A stretch of DNA of 64,000 bases from Bacteroidales bacterium UBA1680 (GTDB lineage: Bacteria > Bacteroidota > Bacteroidia > Bacteroidales > UBA932), in NCBI GenBank assembly GCA_002320605.1, contig DCKG01000035.1:16804-80803 (forward strand), written 5' to 3'. A program made the position numbers and the translations under genes. Position 1 is the stretch's first letter. Every line of letters begins with the position of its first letter. Positions 1 through 8,863 of the stretch are shown one piece after another. A model generated the notes under the pieces. The model was not told the origin of the DNA. It saw only the letters and a program-made list of their open reading frames with translations, and made no database searches.

Positions 1-1
1 A

Positions 2-223
2 ATAGATAAGAGAGGCTTCCTGAAGGTGGGCTGCCGCGCCGACCTCACCGTGATAGACCTTGACGAAGAATTCACGGTGGGAAAGCCTGCTTACAAATGC
101 GGCTGGACCCCTTACGAGGGGCTGCGCCTCCGCGGAGCAGTAAAGATGGTCTTACTGAATGGACAGCTTGCCGTGAGAGATGGTATCGTCGTGCCCAGCA
201 AGCCGTCAGGGCAGGCGATATGA
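2..223 (+). CDS. pyrC: Dihydroorotase, C-terminal part (5' end outside window)
   Basis: This is the last 73 or so codons of an amidohydrolase whose start lies before the window. The readable tail has the order typical of class I dihydroorotase C-termini: an RGFLKVGCRADLTVIDL stretch, where the beta-sandwich of the amidohydrolase fold resumes, then YKCGWTPYEG, then a VLLNGQ strand. The family hydrolyses dihydroorotate/carbamoyl aspartate in pyrimidine synthesis in the cytosol. The metal-binding His residues would be upstream and cannot be checked. It ends in TGA four bases before the stop of the convergent tex gene. A related allantoinase or hydantoinase is possible, but the CGWTPYEG signature favours dihydroorotase. 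Confidence 0.75.
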   Translation: MDKRGFLKVGCRADLTVIDLDEEFTVGKPAYKCGWTPYEGLRLRGAVKMVLLNGQLAVRDGIVVPSKPSGQAI

Positions 224-227
224 GAAA

Positions 228-2351
228 TCAGACAGTCTTCAGCAAACGCAATGAGATACGCTTGCGGTCCAAATCTACGGCAAGGACGCTCACCATCACG
301 TGCTGATGAAGTTTCACCTTAAGGTGGTTCATCTGCGAGACGTGAATAAGGCCGTTCTCGTGTATCCCGATGTCGACGAAAGCTCCGAAATTCGTAATAT
401 TCGTAATGATTCCGGGCAGTTCCATGCCCACTTTCAAGTCATCGATTTCGTGAATGTCTTCGGAGAAATTGAACTCTTGGGCAGTTTCGCGAGGATCAAG
501 GCCGGGCTTCGCCAGCTCTTTGAGAATATCATTAATGGTAGGCAGGCCGAAATCTCCCTCCACATACTTCCCAGGGTCGATCTTTGAAATAAGCTCCTTG
601 TTGCCGACAAGTTCTTTTGTAGAGATGCCTAAGTTGGCAGCCATCTTATCCACTATATGATAACACTCCGGATGAACGGCTGAGTTGTCCAGAGGATTCT
701 GAGCCCCGTGAATCCGCAAGAAGCCTGCGCACTGCTCGAATGCCTTCGGGCCAAGCTTCGGAACGTCTTTCAATTGCTCGCGAGAAGAAAAGCCACCTAT
801 CTTAGTTCTGTAATCCATAATATTCTGAGCCAGCGCCGGGCCTATCCCTGAAACATAGCTGAGCAGATAAGGACTTGCGGTGTTAAGATTTACGCCCACG
901 CTGTTGACGCATATCACCACGACATTATCCAGTTTCTCGCGGAGCAAGTTCTGGTCCACGTCGTGTTGATACTGCCCCACCCCAAGAGACTTAGGGTCAA
1001 TCTTCACGAGTTCCGCAAGAGGATCCATGAGGCGACGGCCGATGGAGACCGCCCCACGCACGGTCACATCCACGTCTGGAAACTCCTTCCTGGCAACCTC
1101 CGATGCTGAATATATTGAAGCGCCATCCTCGCTGACAGTGTATACCTTCACATTGTCCGGGATGCCAACCCTCCTGATGAAATCTTCTGTCTCCCTGGAC
1201 GCAGTCCCATTTCCTATCGCGATGGCCTCTATGCCATATTCATCTATCATGGAAGAAACTGCCATGATAGATTTAACCTTCTCGTTCTGTGGAGGATGAG
1301 GAAATATGATTTCGTGGTGCAGCAGGTTTCCCTGTTCGTCAAGGCAGGCGATCTTGCAGCCGTTCCTGAAGCCAGGATCAATCGCCATAGTGCGCTTCTG
1401 GCCCACCGGAGGAGACAGCAGAAGCTGCATAAGGTTCTCTCCGAAAACATTGATGGACTCAATGTCCGCCTTTTCCTTTGCCTCTTTCAGGATTTCATTG
1501 CTTATCGAAGGCTCCAGAAGCCGCTTGTACGCATCGTCAACAGCCTTCCTTATCTGCTCGCCTAGCTTCTGGCCCGGGTACCGATGCTCCTGGCAGAAAT
1601 CATAATAAATCTTGTTCCCGCATTTCTCCGGATCCGCATCGATGCTGACGCTAAGGAAGCCCTCGTCCTGAGCCCTTAGGATAGCCAGTAGATTGTGAGA
1701 CGGAATCCTCTGGAGAGGCATGGAGAAATTGAAGTATGTCCTGTATTTCTGCGCATCCTGGGATTCCGATGCTGCCTTTGTAGCTTTAGACTCTATCCTT
1801 CTGGTCCTGAATATGCTCCTGAGGTCATCGCGGATAGTCGCAGTCTCGGATATTCTTTCAGCAACAATGTCCCTTGCCCCTGCCAAAGCATCTTCTACCG
1901 TGGACACCTTGTCATTAAGGAACTTGCGAGCTTCCGCCGAGGGATCTACGATGCTCACCTCCCAAATCCAATCCGCCAAAGGCTCCAGCCCCTTTTCTTT
2001 GGCAACAGTAGCACGGGTGCGCCTCTTCGGCCTGTACGGCAGATACAAATCCTCCAACTCGCTAGAGACGACGCAATTATCGATCTTCGAACGCAATTCA
2101 TCGGTCAGCTTTCCTTGCTCCTGGATAGTTGCCAGAATGCCGGCCTTGCGTTTCTCCATTTCTGCGAATATCTCATTCCAATGCTGGATCTCAGACACTT
2201 GCATGTCATCTAATCCACCGGTCTTCTCTTTCCTGTAGCGACTTATGAACGGAATGGTATTCCCTTCCTCGAAGAGCTGCACGCAGTTCTCCACCTGCCA
2301 CTCTTTGATGCCCACCTTTGAGGCTATTGCCTTTATATATATCTCTTTCAT
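228..2351 (-). CDS. tex: Tex-family RNA-binding transcription accessory protein
   Basis: A 707-residue protein with the usual Tex layout: a helical Tex_N region (about 1-190), a central helical block, a YqgF-like RNase H fold beginning near the RTMAIDPGFRNGCK motif (about 325-460), helix-hairpin-helix repeats including the GIGPALAQNI loop, and a C-terminal S1 domain (about 635-705, GMELPGIITNITNFGAFVDI). Tex proteins bind RNA and nucleic acid in the cytoplasm and affect transcription and stress resistance. The frame stays open to a TTG at 2357, but the ATG at 2351 (MKEIYIKAIAS) is the better start. It converges on pyrC with almost no gap and is followed upstream by the ClC gene on the same strand. 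Confidence 0.93.
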   Translation of the reverse strand: MKEIYIKAIASKVGIKEWQVENCVQLFEEGNTIPFISRYRKEKTGGLDDMQVSEIQHWNEIFAEMEKRKAGILATIQEQGKLTDELRSKIDNCVVSSELEDLYLPYRPKRRTRATVAKEKGLEPLADWIWEVSIVDPSAEARKFLNDKVSTVEDALAGARDIVAERISETATIRDDLRSIFRTRRIESKATKAASESQDAQKYRTYFNFSMPLQRIPSHNLLAILRAQDEGFLSVSIDADPEKCGNKIYYDFCQEHRYPGQKLGEQIRKAVDDAYKRLLEPSISNEILKEAKEKADIESINVFGENLMQLLLSPPVGQKRTMAIDPGFRNGCKIACLDEQGNLLHHEIIFPHPPQNEKVKSIMAVSSMIDEYGIEAIAIGNGTASRETEDFIRRVGIPDNVKVYTVSEDGASIYSASEVARKEFPDVDVTVRGAVSIGRRLMDPLAELVKIDPKSLGVGQYQHDVDQNLLREKLDNVVVICVNSVGVNLNTASPYLLSYVSGIGPALAQNIMDYRTKIGGFSSREQLKDVPKLGPKAFEQCAGFLRIHGAQNPLDNSAVHPECYHIVDKMAANLGISTKELVGNKELISKIDPGKYVEGDFGLPTINDILKELAKPGLDPRETAQEFNFSEDIHEIDDLKVGMELPGIITNITNFGAFVDIGIHENGLIHVSQMNHLKVKLHQHVMVSVLAVDLDRKRISLRLLKTV

Positions 2352-2401
2352 ATTCAATATATTGCAAATTAAGAAGTAAGTTCAGGATGGCCTATTGCAG
2401 G

Positions 2402-4198
2402 TCAGTCCTGCGATACTACTTTCAGTTCGTTGCGGTAAGCCGAGAAAATGTTCGACTTGGAGACGAAACCAACGTATGTCCTGTCATGCCTCACGACAGG
2501 CAGATTCCACGCATCGGTGACCTCGAATTTCTTCATGACGGAATCCATCTTGTCATCCTCATAGACGTATTCAGGAGCTGTTTTCATGTAATTATAAACG
2601 TGGTAATCGTTGTAATGCTCATACCTGAACATATCCTTCCTAATATCAGACAATGAAACATAGCCCTGAAACCGCTTCTTCGAGTCCAGCACCGGAAATA
2701 TATTCCTTTTGGATTCAGAGACTACGTTCACAAGCTGCCCAAGGGTATCATCTATCTCCACGGGCGAGAAATCGGTTTCTATCACGTCCTGAACCTTCAT
2801 GAGCGTCAGCACTGCCTGATCGCTGTCATGCGTCAGCAGGGCGCCATCGTGTGCGATACGCTTCGTGTAAATGGAATATGTCTCGGCGAGCCTGGTGGTG
2901 CCGAATGCAATCGTGGCCGTAATGATAAGCGGAAGAAACAGTTCATAACCACCTGATATTTCAGCAATTAAGAATATGGCCGTCATAGGTGCCTGCATCA
3001 CCCCAGCCATAAGGCCAGCCATGCCCACCAGCACGAAATTCTGTTCAGGGACAGTCATAGAAGTACCCGCCAGCAGAAGATTGATTACCCGGGCAACGAA
3101 GAAACCCGCAATTGCTCCTACGAAAAGAGTAGGGCCGAATGTGCCTCCGACTCCTCCGCCCGCATTCGTAAATGTCATGGAGAACACCTTCAGGATGAGA
3201 ATAAGCAAGAAGAATATCGGCACCGACCACTGATTATTCGTCATGAATGTCAGAGGAGTCTGTCCCTCTATAGATGTTTCTTTCCCATTCAGCAATGCGC
3301 CCAAGGAGCCATATCCTTCGCCATAGAGCGGCGGGAAGAGGAATATTAATATTCCTAGGCATACGGCGCAGATAGCCCATTTCCTGTACGGGTTTTTATC
3401 CTTTCCAATCTTGTCCTCCATGAACAACGTCATCCTGATGAAATAGATGGAGCAAGCGCCGCAGAAGAGTCCCAAGATAATGTAAAAAGGAATATTCTTA
3501 AGTGCGAAAGGAGTCAGGGTGCATTCGAATGGGGTTGAATCTCCTAGGAATATGTAAGATATAACGGTCGCAGAAACTGTCGCTATCAGCAGCGGCATCA
3601 TGCTGGTCATCGAAATATTGAATAGGAGTATCTCCAATACGAAAAGAACGCCGGCAAGCGGGGCTTTGAATATGCCCGCGACAGCAGCCGCAGCCCCACA
3701 GCCCAAGAGGATGGTCATGCTCCTGTAAGAAAGTCCCAAGTACCTGGCGAAATTCGAGCCTATGGCCGCCCCAGTGTAAACAATTGGAGCCTCGGCTCCG
3801 ACAGATCCGCCAAAGCCTATGGTAATAGAGCTGGCCACTATAGAAGACCACATATTGTGCGGCTTTATCCTGGACTCATTCTTCGAGACAGCGACCAGAG
3901 CCTTAGTGACCCCGTGACCGATATTATCTTTGATTATGTATTTGCAGAAGAGCATGGCCAGGAGCATGCCTACGCCTGGCATCACTAAGTAAAGAATCCA
4001 ATTCTGCCAGCCCACAAGCACATTATTCAGCCCTCTCTGAATGATGCCTATCATCGTCTTGAGGAACACTGCGGCCAAGCCAGACAAAATGCCGACCACC
4101 AGGCTCAGTAGGAGCAGTTTGTGTGGTTCCGAGAATTTCATCAAGCTTTGCCTGAGCGGAGACCAGAGGTGCCTAGATATTGGATTCGACTTCGACAT
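2402..4198 (-). CDS. ClC-family chloride channel/transporter with CBS pair
   Basis: A 598-residue membrane protein. Hydrophobic helices fill residues 25-450 and carry ClC signatures: GSVGAEAP (about 132-139, with the gating glutamate in the GxEGP position), PLAGVLFVLE (about 179-188) and GGGVGGTFGPTLF. The C-terminus (about 465-595) holds two CBS domains, which in this family bind adenosine nucleotides and regulate gating. Compared by eye with E. coli ClC, the helix-H glutamate pair is Glu-Ile here, so the residue matching the internal proton glutamate E203 appears to be isoleucine. That could mean channel-like or altered exchange behaviour. The gene lies upstream of tex on the same strand, 50 bp away, and could be cotranscribed. 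Confidence 0.93.
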   Translation of the reverse strand: MSKSNPISRHLWSPLRQSLMKFSEPHKLLLLSLVVGILSGLAAVFLKTMIGIIQRGLNNVLVGWQNWILYLVMPGVGMLLAMLFCKYIIKDNIGHGVTKALVAVSKNESRIKPHNMWSSIVASSITIGFGGSVGAEAPIVYTGAAIGSNFARYLGLSYRSMTILLGCGAAAAVAGIFKAPLAGVLFVLEILLFNISMTSMMPLLIATVSATVISYIFLGDSTPFECTLTPFALKNIPFYIILGLFCGACSIYFIRMTLFMEDKIGKDKNPYRKWAICAVCLGILIFLFPPLYGEGYGSLGALLNGKETSIEGQTPLTFMTNNQWSVPIFFLLILILKVFSMTFTNAGGGVGGTFGPTLFVGAIAGFFVARVINLLLAGTSMTVPEQNFVLVGMAGLMAGVMQAPMTAIFLIAEISGGYELFLPLIITATIAFGTTRLAETYSIYTKRIAHDGALLTHDSDQAVLTLMKVQDVIETDFSPVEIDDTLGQLVNVVSESKRNIFPVLDSKKRFQGYVSLSDIRKDMFRYEHYNDYHVYNYMKTAPEYVYEDDKMDSVMKKFEVTDAWNLPVVRHDRTYVGFVSKSNIFSAYRNELKVVSQD

Positions 4199-4229
4199 AG
4201 TTAAGCAAATTTAAGAAAATATGACGAAT

Positions 4230-4267
4230 AAAATAATGATGGGGAGAACCATCGCGGCTCTCCCCAT
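4230..4267 (-). terminator. Rho-independent terminator of the TonB receptor/lipoprotein operon
   Basis: A perfect 9-bp stem, ATGGGGAGA (4239-4247) with TCTCCCCAT (4259-4267), encloses an 11-nt loop. On the minus strand it is followed by ATTATTTTATTC. It sits about 45 bp after the stop of the lipoprotein gene and before the ClC start, so it separates the two transcription units. Confidence 0.75.
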
Positions 4268-4310
4268 CCATGGCTGGTTTAAGTTTAAGGAAGTGTTCTA
4301 ATCAAAAAGG

Positions 4311-5855
4311 TTAATAATCAGTATTTTCCGGGTCAAAATTCGTCCAACCTTTCAGCCACGAGTCATCTGCCCCGAATGCTCCGATGTATGACACCTTGTC
4401 GAAGCCGCTGGAGACTTGTGCAGCGGAGAAATCTGCTCCAGAGAGAAGTGAGCTGCCTGACGTAGGAATATATCCTGTCGAGTTGAACAAGCCGTCTGAG
4501 CTTGCAAACACCTCATTACCCTTCTGAGCCCCAAACCAAGTGCTGGAAAATGATGCCTTAGCTGGGTCAAGAATAGCCTTCCCATCACCATCGAATCCGG
4601 TGACTAGGTTATCTTTGTAGATTTTATTGAAATCAGACCCTACGATTTCGCAATCAATCATCTTCACATTCTGAACGTTAAGCTTGCCATTTGAAGCATT
4701 TCCCTGAGCATCTCCTCTCTGATTATCGATTATGATTCCGATAGGCCAGCCAACGATGACTGAATTGAAGCAACTGAGCTGCGTGTTACGGCGAAGGTGC
4801 ATGCCAGCCTGGAATCTTCCAAGGGCAGAGCCATTATTAGGATTATAACTTCCTCCATTGATGTAATCCGTAGTGTTCTGAAATCCGCCATCAACGGCCC
4901 TAGGGCCAACGAAAGTGACATTTGAGAAAACGGCAGTCGTGAGTGGAGATGCATCGGTTCCGCCTGAATTATTATCGCTCTCAAAACCATTGCTTTGAGA
5001 TATGTCAGCAATTCTACTGTTACGCATAGAGAGACAGAACTGAACCTTGCCGCTGAATCCGTTGTCGGTGTCGAAATCGTCATCCCAGCCGCTGTAGGCA
5101 ACTAAGTACTTGCAGTTGACTGTGCCACCGAACCACTCGAAAGAATCATCATTGGAGAATGAAACCTGCACGTGATCGATTTGAGTGCCGCTTCCTACCG
5201 ACCCAAGGGTGAGTCCATTGATTTCCTTGTCAGTCTCGAAAGGATAGCCGGCGAACTCTATTCTCACGTAACTCAGCACTCCTGAGTTGTCGGAATCATC
5301 GTTCCCGCCGTGTTTTGTCCGAGGGCCACCCTCTATCTGGGCTTCCGTGGCATTGTGCTTTGCTTTCCCGCAAAGAATCACGCCACCCCAGTCGCCTGGC
5401 TTGCGGCTGCCTTTTGCCAACTCGGAGGTGAACACGATTGGTGCGTCTGCGGTTCCCTTGGCAATCAGCTTTCCGCCACGTTCTGCTATCAGCGCCGCTT
5501 TGGTTTCCTTGTCACCTTTCACGATAGTGCCCGGCTCGATGGTAAGCGTAGCCCCATTTGCAATATATACCCAGCCTTTAAGCAGGTATGTTCCTTTCTT
5601 CAGAGTCTGATTGCCGGTGAACACGAACTCCTGGTCACCATTACCAATCTGGGTGCCGTTGTCATCTAAATTGGCATCACCGTCTTTCGAGAACAGAATA
5701 TGGTCGCAGGCCTTCAATCCGCCATCGGTAGTCCACTTAGCCTCATTTTCAGGCTGTACGGGATTGTCTTTGCCGTTATCTCCGCAAGATGTCAGGCAGA
5801 ATGCCATTGCCAGGATGCTCATGCATCCGGAAATTCCAAAATTTTTCAGTTTCAT
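4311..5855 (-). CDS. Outer-surface lipoprotein with right-handed beta-helix-like repeats
   Basis: A 514-residue predicted lipoprotein. The N-terminus has a basic start, a hydrophobic core and the lipobox CLTSC, so Cys about 23 would be lipidated. The body (about 60-300) has short strand-turn repeats rich in Gly, Asn and Asp (for example VYIANGATLTIEPGTIV), as in parallel beta-helix proteins. The Asp-rich segments (SGWDDDFDTDNGFSG) look suited to metal or charged-ligand binding. ATG at 5855 was chosen over the in-frame ATG at 5867 because it gives a normal signal peptide. It lies 30 bp after the TonB receptor and is probably its partner, in the way SusD lipoproteins pair with SusC, though this is not a SusD family protein. 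The substrate is unknown. Confidence 0.85.
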   Translation of the reverse strand: MKLKNFGISGCMSILAMAFCLTSCGDNGKDNPVQPENEAKWTTDGGLKACDHILFSKDGDANLDDNGTQIGNGDQEFVFTGNQTLKKGTYLLKGWVYIANGATLTIEPGTIVKGDKETKAALIAERGGKLIAKGTADAPIVFTSELAKGSRKPGDWGGVILCGKAKHNATEAQIEGGPRTKHGGNDDSDNSGVLSYVRIEFAGYPFETDKEINGLTLGSVGSGTQIDHVQVSFSNDDSFEWFGGTVNCKYLVAYSGWDDDFDTDNGFSGKVQFCLSMRNSRIADISQSNGFESDNNSGGTDASPLTTAVFSNVTFVGPRAVDGGFQNTTDYINGGSYNPNNGSALGRFQAGMHLRRNTQLSCFNSVIVGWPIGIIIDNQRGDAQGNASNGKLNVQNVKMIDCEIVGSDFNKIYKDNLVTGFDGDGKAILDPAKASFSSTWFGAQKGNEVFASSDGLFNSTGYIPTSGSSLLSGADFSAAQVSSGFDKVSYIGAFGADDSWLKGWTNFDPENTDY

Positions 5856-5885
5856 TGTTTGATACATTAATTGTTATGGTGTCAG

Positions 5886-8723
5886 TTAAAACTTATACGT
5901 CACGCTCGCCAAAAAGGTAGTTCCTGGCTTGTAATTTCTTGTAAGCTCCTCAACTTTCTTCCTGGTGCCGTCAGGGAGGTAAGCTTTCGCGAACTGCTTG
6001 TAGTTCACGTCCTCGGCAAGCAAGTCCCTGACTGCCAGCTTTGCTCCGAAATGCTTTCCGAAATTTTTCGATAATGAAATATCTATCACGTCCCTTGGCA
6101 TCTCATATGAATCGGGAACCCTCAGCGACTCGTTATCCGATGTAGAGCCCTCTGAGCGTCCTACGCCTATGATTCTTTTCCCAATCCTATTATAGAGTAC
6201 TGCACAGTCAAGAGCCAGAGCGTCATTGTGATAGAATATTCCAGCATTCACCAGATAAGGAGATTGTCCCTGCATTGGCCTGTTTTCCTCTTTCGAGCCT
6301 TTCAGGAACTTCACGTCGCTATCTATGATGGCTCCGTTCAAGGCAAGGCTGAAGTTCTTCAGGCCAATGAAATTGAGACTTTTCTTGAAATCTAGTTCGA
6401 TGCCTTTGCTGGAAGCACTCTTTGCATTCAAATAGGAATATACCAGGTCGGTTCCACCAGTCACCGTGTATGTCCATTCTATCGGAGAGTCAAAATATTT
6501 ATAGAAAAGCGCTACAGAAATGGTCTCTCCCCGCGAAGGGTAGAACTCGTAGCGCAAGTCTCCATTATAGATGTAGCAAGGATCAAGTTCGGTGTTTCCT
6601 TGTACGTTGGAAGCTAGGTCGAAGTCGTAGAATACCGATGGGGAAACCTCTCGGAATTCAGGCCGGTTGATGCTATGCCCATAGGAAAGACGCACCTGGT
6701 GCTTCTCGTTGAAGCGGTACGTCATATTAACTGACGGGAAGAGGTCAGAGGTATTATATTTATGATCGAATGGGCTTTTTGCGTTGTCTCTGGTGTTGTT
6801 CGTAAGCACCATATGGTTCCACTCGTAGCGCACTCCCGCATGAACATTGAATTTTCCAAATGGCATGATGGCTGCCAAATAACCTGCCACCAGATAGTCC
6901 TTTCCGTCATAATTATTCCTCATTTGGGGTTCGTCAATCATATAGAACTTGTCTGGCCCGAAATATTCAGAATTGCTAAGTAGCTCCGTGATGTCCATCT
7001 TCCTGAAGCCTGATGGCAGAGTGTTATTACTAGGGTTCCAAGAATATATCAAGTCGCGGGTGAGATATTCTCTGGTCCTGTATTCTGAATATATTCCCGT
7101 CTTGAGCGTAGGTGACCAGTTCCCCATCTTAAGCTTCTGTTCGTCATTAACCGAAAGAGACATTATGTGTTCACGCAGCCTAGTCCATTGTCGCTGCATG
7201 TCGTTCCCGTTGGCAATCTGGATGGTTCCTGTCTCAGCAGAGTCATTCAGAAGGTACATTTTTCTGTCGGGGACATTTTTCCCGGCAAATGAATAGCTCA
7301 GGCTCCAGTCCAGCCCGTTGTCTCCAATGGTGTGCTTCCCTGTGAGCTGGGCATTGTACGTCGTCCTGCTGCTGTAGTAATATTCAGCCGAGCGCTGCTG
7401 ATCCGACTGGGCGCTCACTCCTTCCCTCCAGGTATAACGACTGTTTCCAAGCTGATTCAATATATTCTTGAATTGAATCTTGGTATTCCCGTCCAATGTC
7501 AGATAGGACAGATTCAACAAAACGCCAGCACGCACGTTCTTGTTATATTGGTCATCGGTTGAAAATCTAAGGTAATTCGAGCGGTCTCTCTTCGAGTCGT
7601 AAACTCCATAGAGGTTATTCGCCATATTCTCGAATCTCCTGCTGACATTAGTATAGTTCAAGGCTGTAGTCAAGCCGAAAGTTCCTTTTGACGCATCCCA
7701 TCTCCTGGCAAATGACGCAGAGGCTCTTATGTCTCCCAGTGGAGTGCTTTCTTTCACTCTCCAATCGTTATTGAATCCGTTATTATTTATATCAACGCCC
7801 ATCGAGTGCGTCTTAAGTTTTGCGTTCATTCCGCCGTCCAAATTCCTCATGCCGTCGTCGAAACCGAGAAAATCGGTTCCAGAAGCCTTCCCTTGGAGAA
7901 AATCATGGAAAGTAGCCGTTGTGTTCCAACCGCTTCCGAGCATTATCTCGGTGGAATTCTTGGCAGGAATGTCTTTGGTCGTTATTGATATGAACCCACC
8001 TGAATAATCGGCAGGATATTCAGGCGACGGTGTTTTGACTATTTCCAGATTCTCAAGCTGAGACGAGGGGATTATGTCAAATGAGAAGGCTCTGGAATCT
8101 GCCTCGCTGCTGGGGGCTACACCTCCATTGATCCAGACGTTGTTATATCGTTGAGACAGACCGCGCACCATCACGAATTTGTCCTCTATCAGGCTAATTC
8201 CGGGGATTCTCCTGATTACCTGGCCTGCGTCGCTGTCCTGAGACCTCACTATTTCCTGGGCGGAGATTCCGCTTACCACGAAATCGCTGTTCTTAATGCC
8301 TTGGACGACTGACAGTTCGGTTCCGCTTCTTTTGAAACCTGTCACCGTTGCCCCGCTAAGCGCTTGGGTGTCAGGCTCAAGCTTGACGAGTAATGGCTCT
8401 GCCTCGTTCAGCGCCTTGATTCCTAGTAGATAGGCTGTCTTGCTGCCCACGTAGCTTATTTCCAGATTGTAAATCTTCCCTGGGACAAGGCCGCTGAGGA
8501 CGAAATTCCCATCCAAGTCCGAGATTGCCGCAATGCTCTCCCCTTCTACGATTATTGCCGCACCAATCAGAGGTTCGCCTGTGCTACTGTCTGTAATTTT
8601 TCCTTTGATGTCTGCAGGGGCGAGATTGGCCCCTGACGATGTTCTGTTGTCATCCGCAGCTATGGATTGCGTGGCTACAGCCAGCATGGCAAGAATGACG
8701 CAGAATCTTTTCAAGATACTCAT
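5886..8723 (-). CDS. TonB-dependent receptor with N-terminal carboxypeptidase-regulatory-like domain
   Basis: A 945-residue outer-membrane receptor. Residues 1-22 form a signal peptide ending in SIAA. About 38-125 is a CarboxypepD_reg-like domain (IKGKITDSSTGEPLIGA, DLDGNFVLSGL). A plug domain follows (about 140-260; VIRRIPGISLIEDKFVMVRGL), then a long beta-barrel ending in the aromatic TYKF. It should import a substrate across the outer membrane using TonB-ExbBD energy. It is transcribed ahead of a beta-helix lipoprotein, not a SusD, so it is not a standard polysaccharide utilization pair. The upstream region has a perfect -7 box without a -33 box and an 11-bp phased repeat array, suggesting activator-dependent expression. 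Confidence 0.93.
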   Translation of the reverse strand: MSILKRFCVILAMLAVATQSIAADDNRTSSGANLAPADIKGKITDSSTGEPLIGAAIIVEGESIAAISDLDGNFVLSGLVPGKIYNLEISYVGSKTAYLLGIKALNEAEPLLVKLEPDTQALSGATVTGFKRSGTELSVVQGIKNSDFVVSGISAQEIVRSQDSDAGQVIRRIPGISLIEDKFVMVRGLSQRYNNVWINGGVAPSSEADSRAFSFDIIPSSQLENLEIVKTPSPEYPADYSGGFISITTKDIPAKNSTEIMLGSGWNTTATFHDFLQGKASGTDFLGFDDGMRNLDGGMNAKLKTHSMGVDINNNGFNNDWRVKESTPLGDIRASASFARRWDASKGTFGLTTALNYTNVSRRFENMANNLYGVYDSKRDRSNYLRFSTDDQYNKNVRAGVLLNLSYLTLDGNTKIQFKNILNQLGNSRYTWREGVSAQSDQQRSAEYYYSSRTTYNAQLTGKHTIGDNGLDWSLSYSFAGKNVPDRKMYLLNDSAETGTIQIANGNDMQRQWTRLREHIMSLSVNDEQKLKMGNWSPTLKTGIYSEYRTREYLTRDLIYSWNPSNNTLPSGFRKMDITELLSNSEYFGPDKFYMIDEPQMRNNYDGKDYLVAGYLAAIMPFGKFNVHAGVRYEWNHMVLTNNTRDNAKSPFDHKYNTSDLFPSVNMTYRFNEKHQVRLSYGHSINRPEFREVSPSVFYDFDLASNVQGNTELDPCYIYNGDLRYEFYPSRGETISVALFYKYFDSPIEWTYTVTGGTDLVYSYLNAKSASSKGIELDFKKSLNFIGLKNFSLALNGAIIDSDVKFLKGSKEENRPMQGQSPYLVNAGIFYHNDALALDCAVLYNRIGKRIIGVGRSEGSTSDNESLRVPDSYEMPRDVIDISLSKNFGKHFGAKLAVRDLLAEDVNYKQFAKAYLPDGTRKKVEELTRNYKPGTTFLASVTYKF

Positions 8724-8746
8724 TAACCTTTCAAATTTTCTTGCCG

Positions 8747-8754
8747 CAAAAATA
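8747..8754 (-). promoter_or_regulatory. -7 promoter box of the TonB receptor operon
   Basis: The minus strand reads TATTTTTG, an exact match to the Bacteroidota -7 consensus TAnnTTTG, 24 bp upstream of the receptor start. No TTTG is seen at the -33 spacing. Instead the phased TTACA array begins 12 bp upstream, as expected for a promoter that needs an activator. Confidence 0.55.
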
Positions 8755-8765
8755 TTCCTGAATTA

Positions 8766-8831
8766 TTACTTCCACTCTACAGTATGGTTACATTCGGTTT
8801 ACATGGCTGTTACAACCACGTTACATAAGAA
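8766..8831. promoter_or_regulatory. Six-unit 11-bp phased operator array (TTACA-N6)
   Basis: The motif TTACA, or a one-mismatch form, recurs at exactly 11-bp steps: TTACT at 8766, CTACA at 8777, and TTACA at 8788, 8799, 8810 and 8821. The N6 between motifs is not conserved, so this is not a simple tandem duplication. Direct repeats spaced by one helical turn are the binding geometry of OmpR/PhoB-family response regulators, and the B. subtilis PhoP box is a TTAACA-like direct repeat of similar pitch. The array ends 11 bp from the -7 box of the TonB receptor operon and lies about 32 bp before the divergent oxidoreductase gene. Control of the receptor operon by phosphate or another two-component system is an inference. 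Confidence 0.7.
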
Positions 8832-8863
8832 AAAATTCACTAACTTCGAAACGACAATCATTC

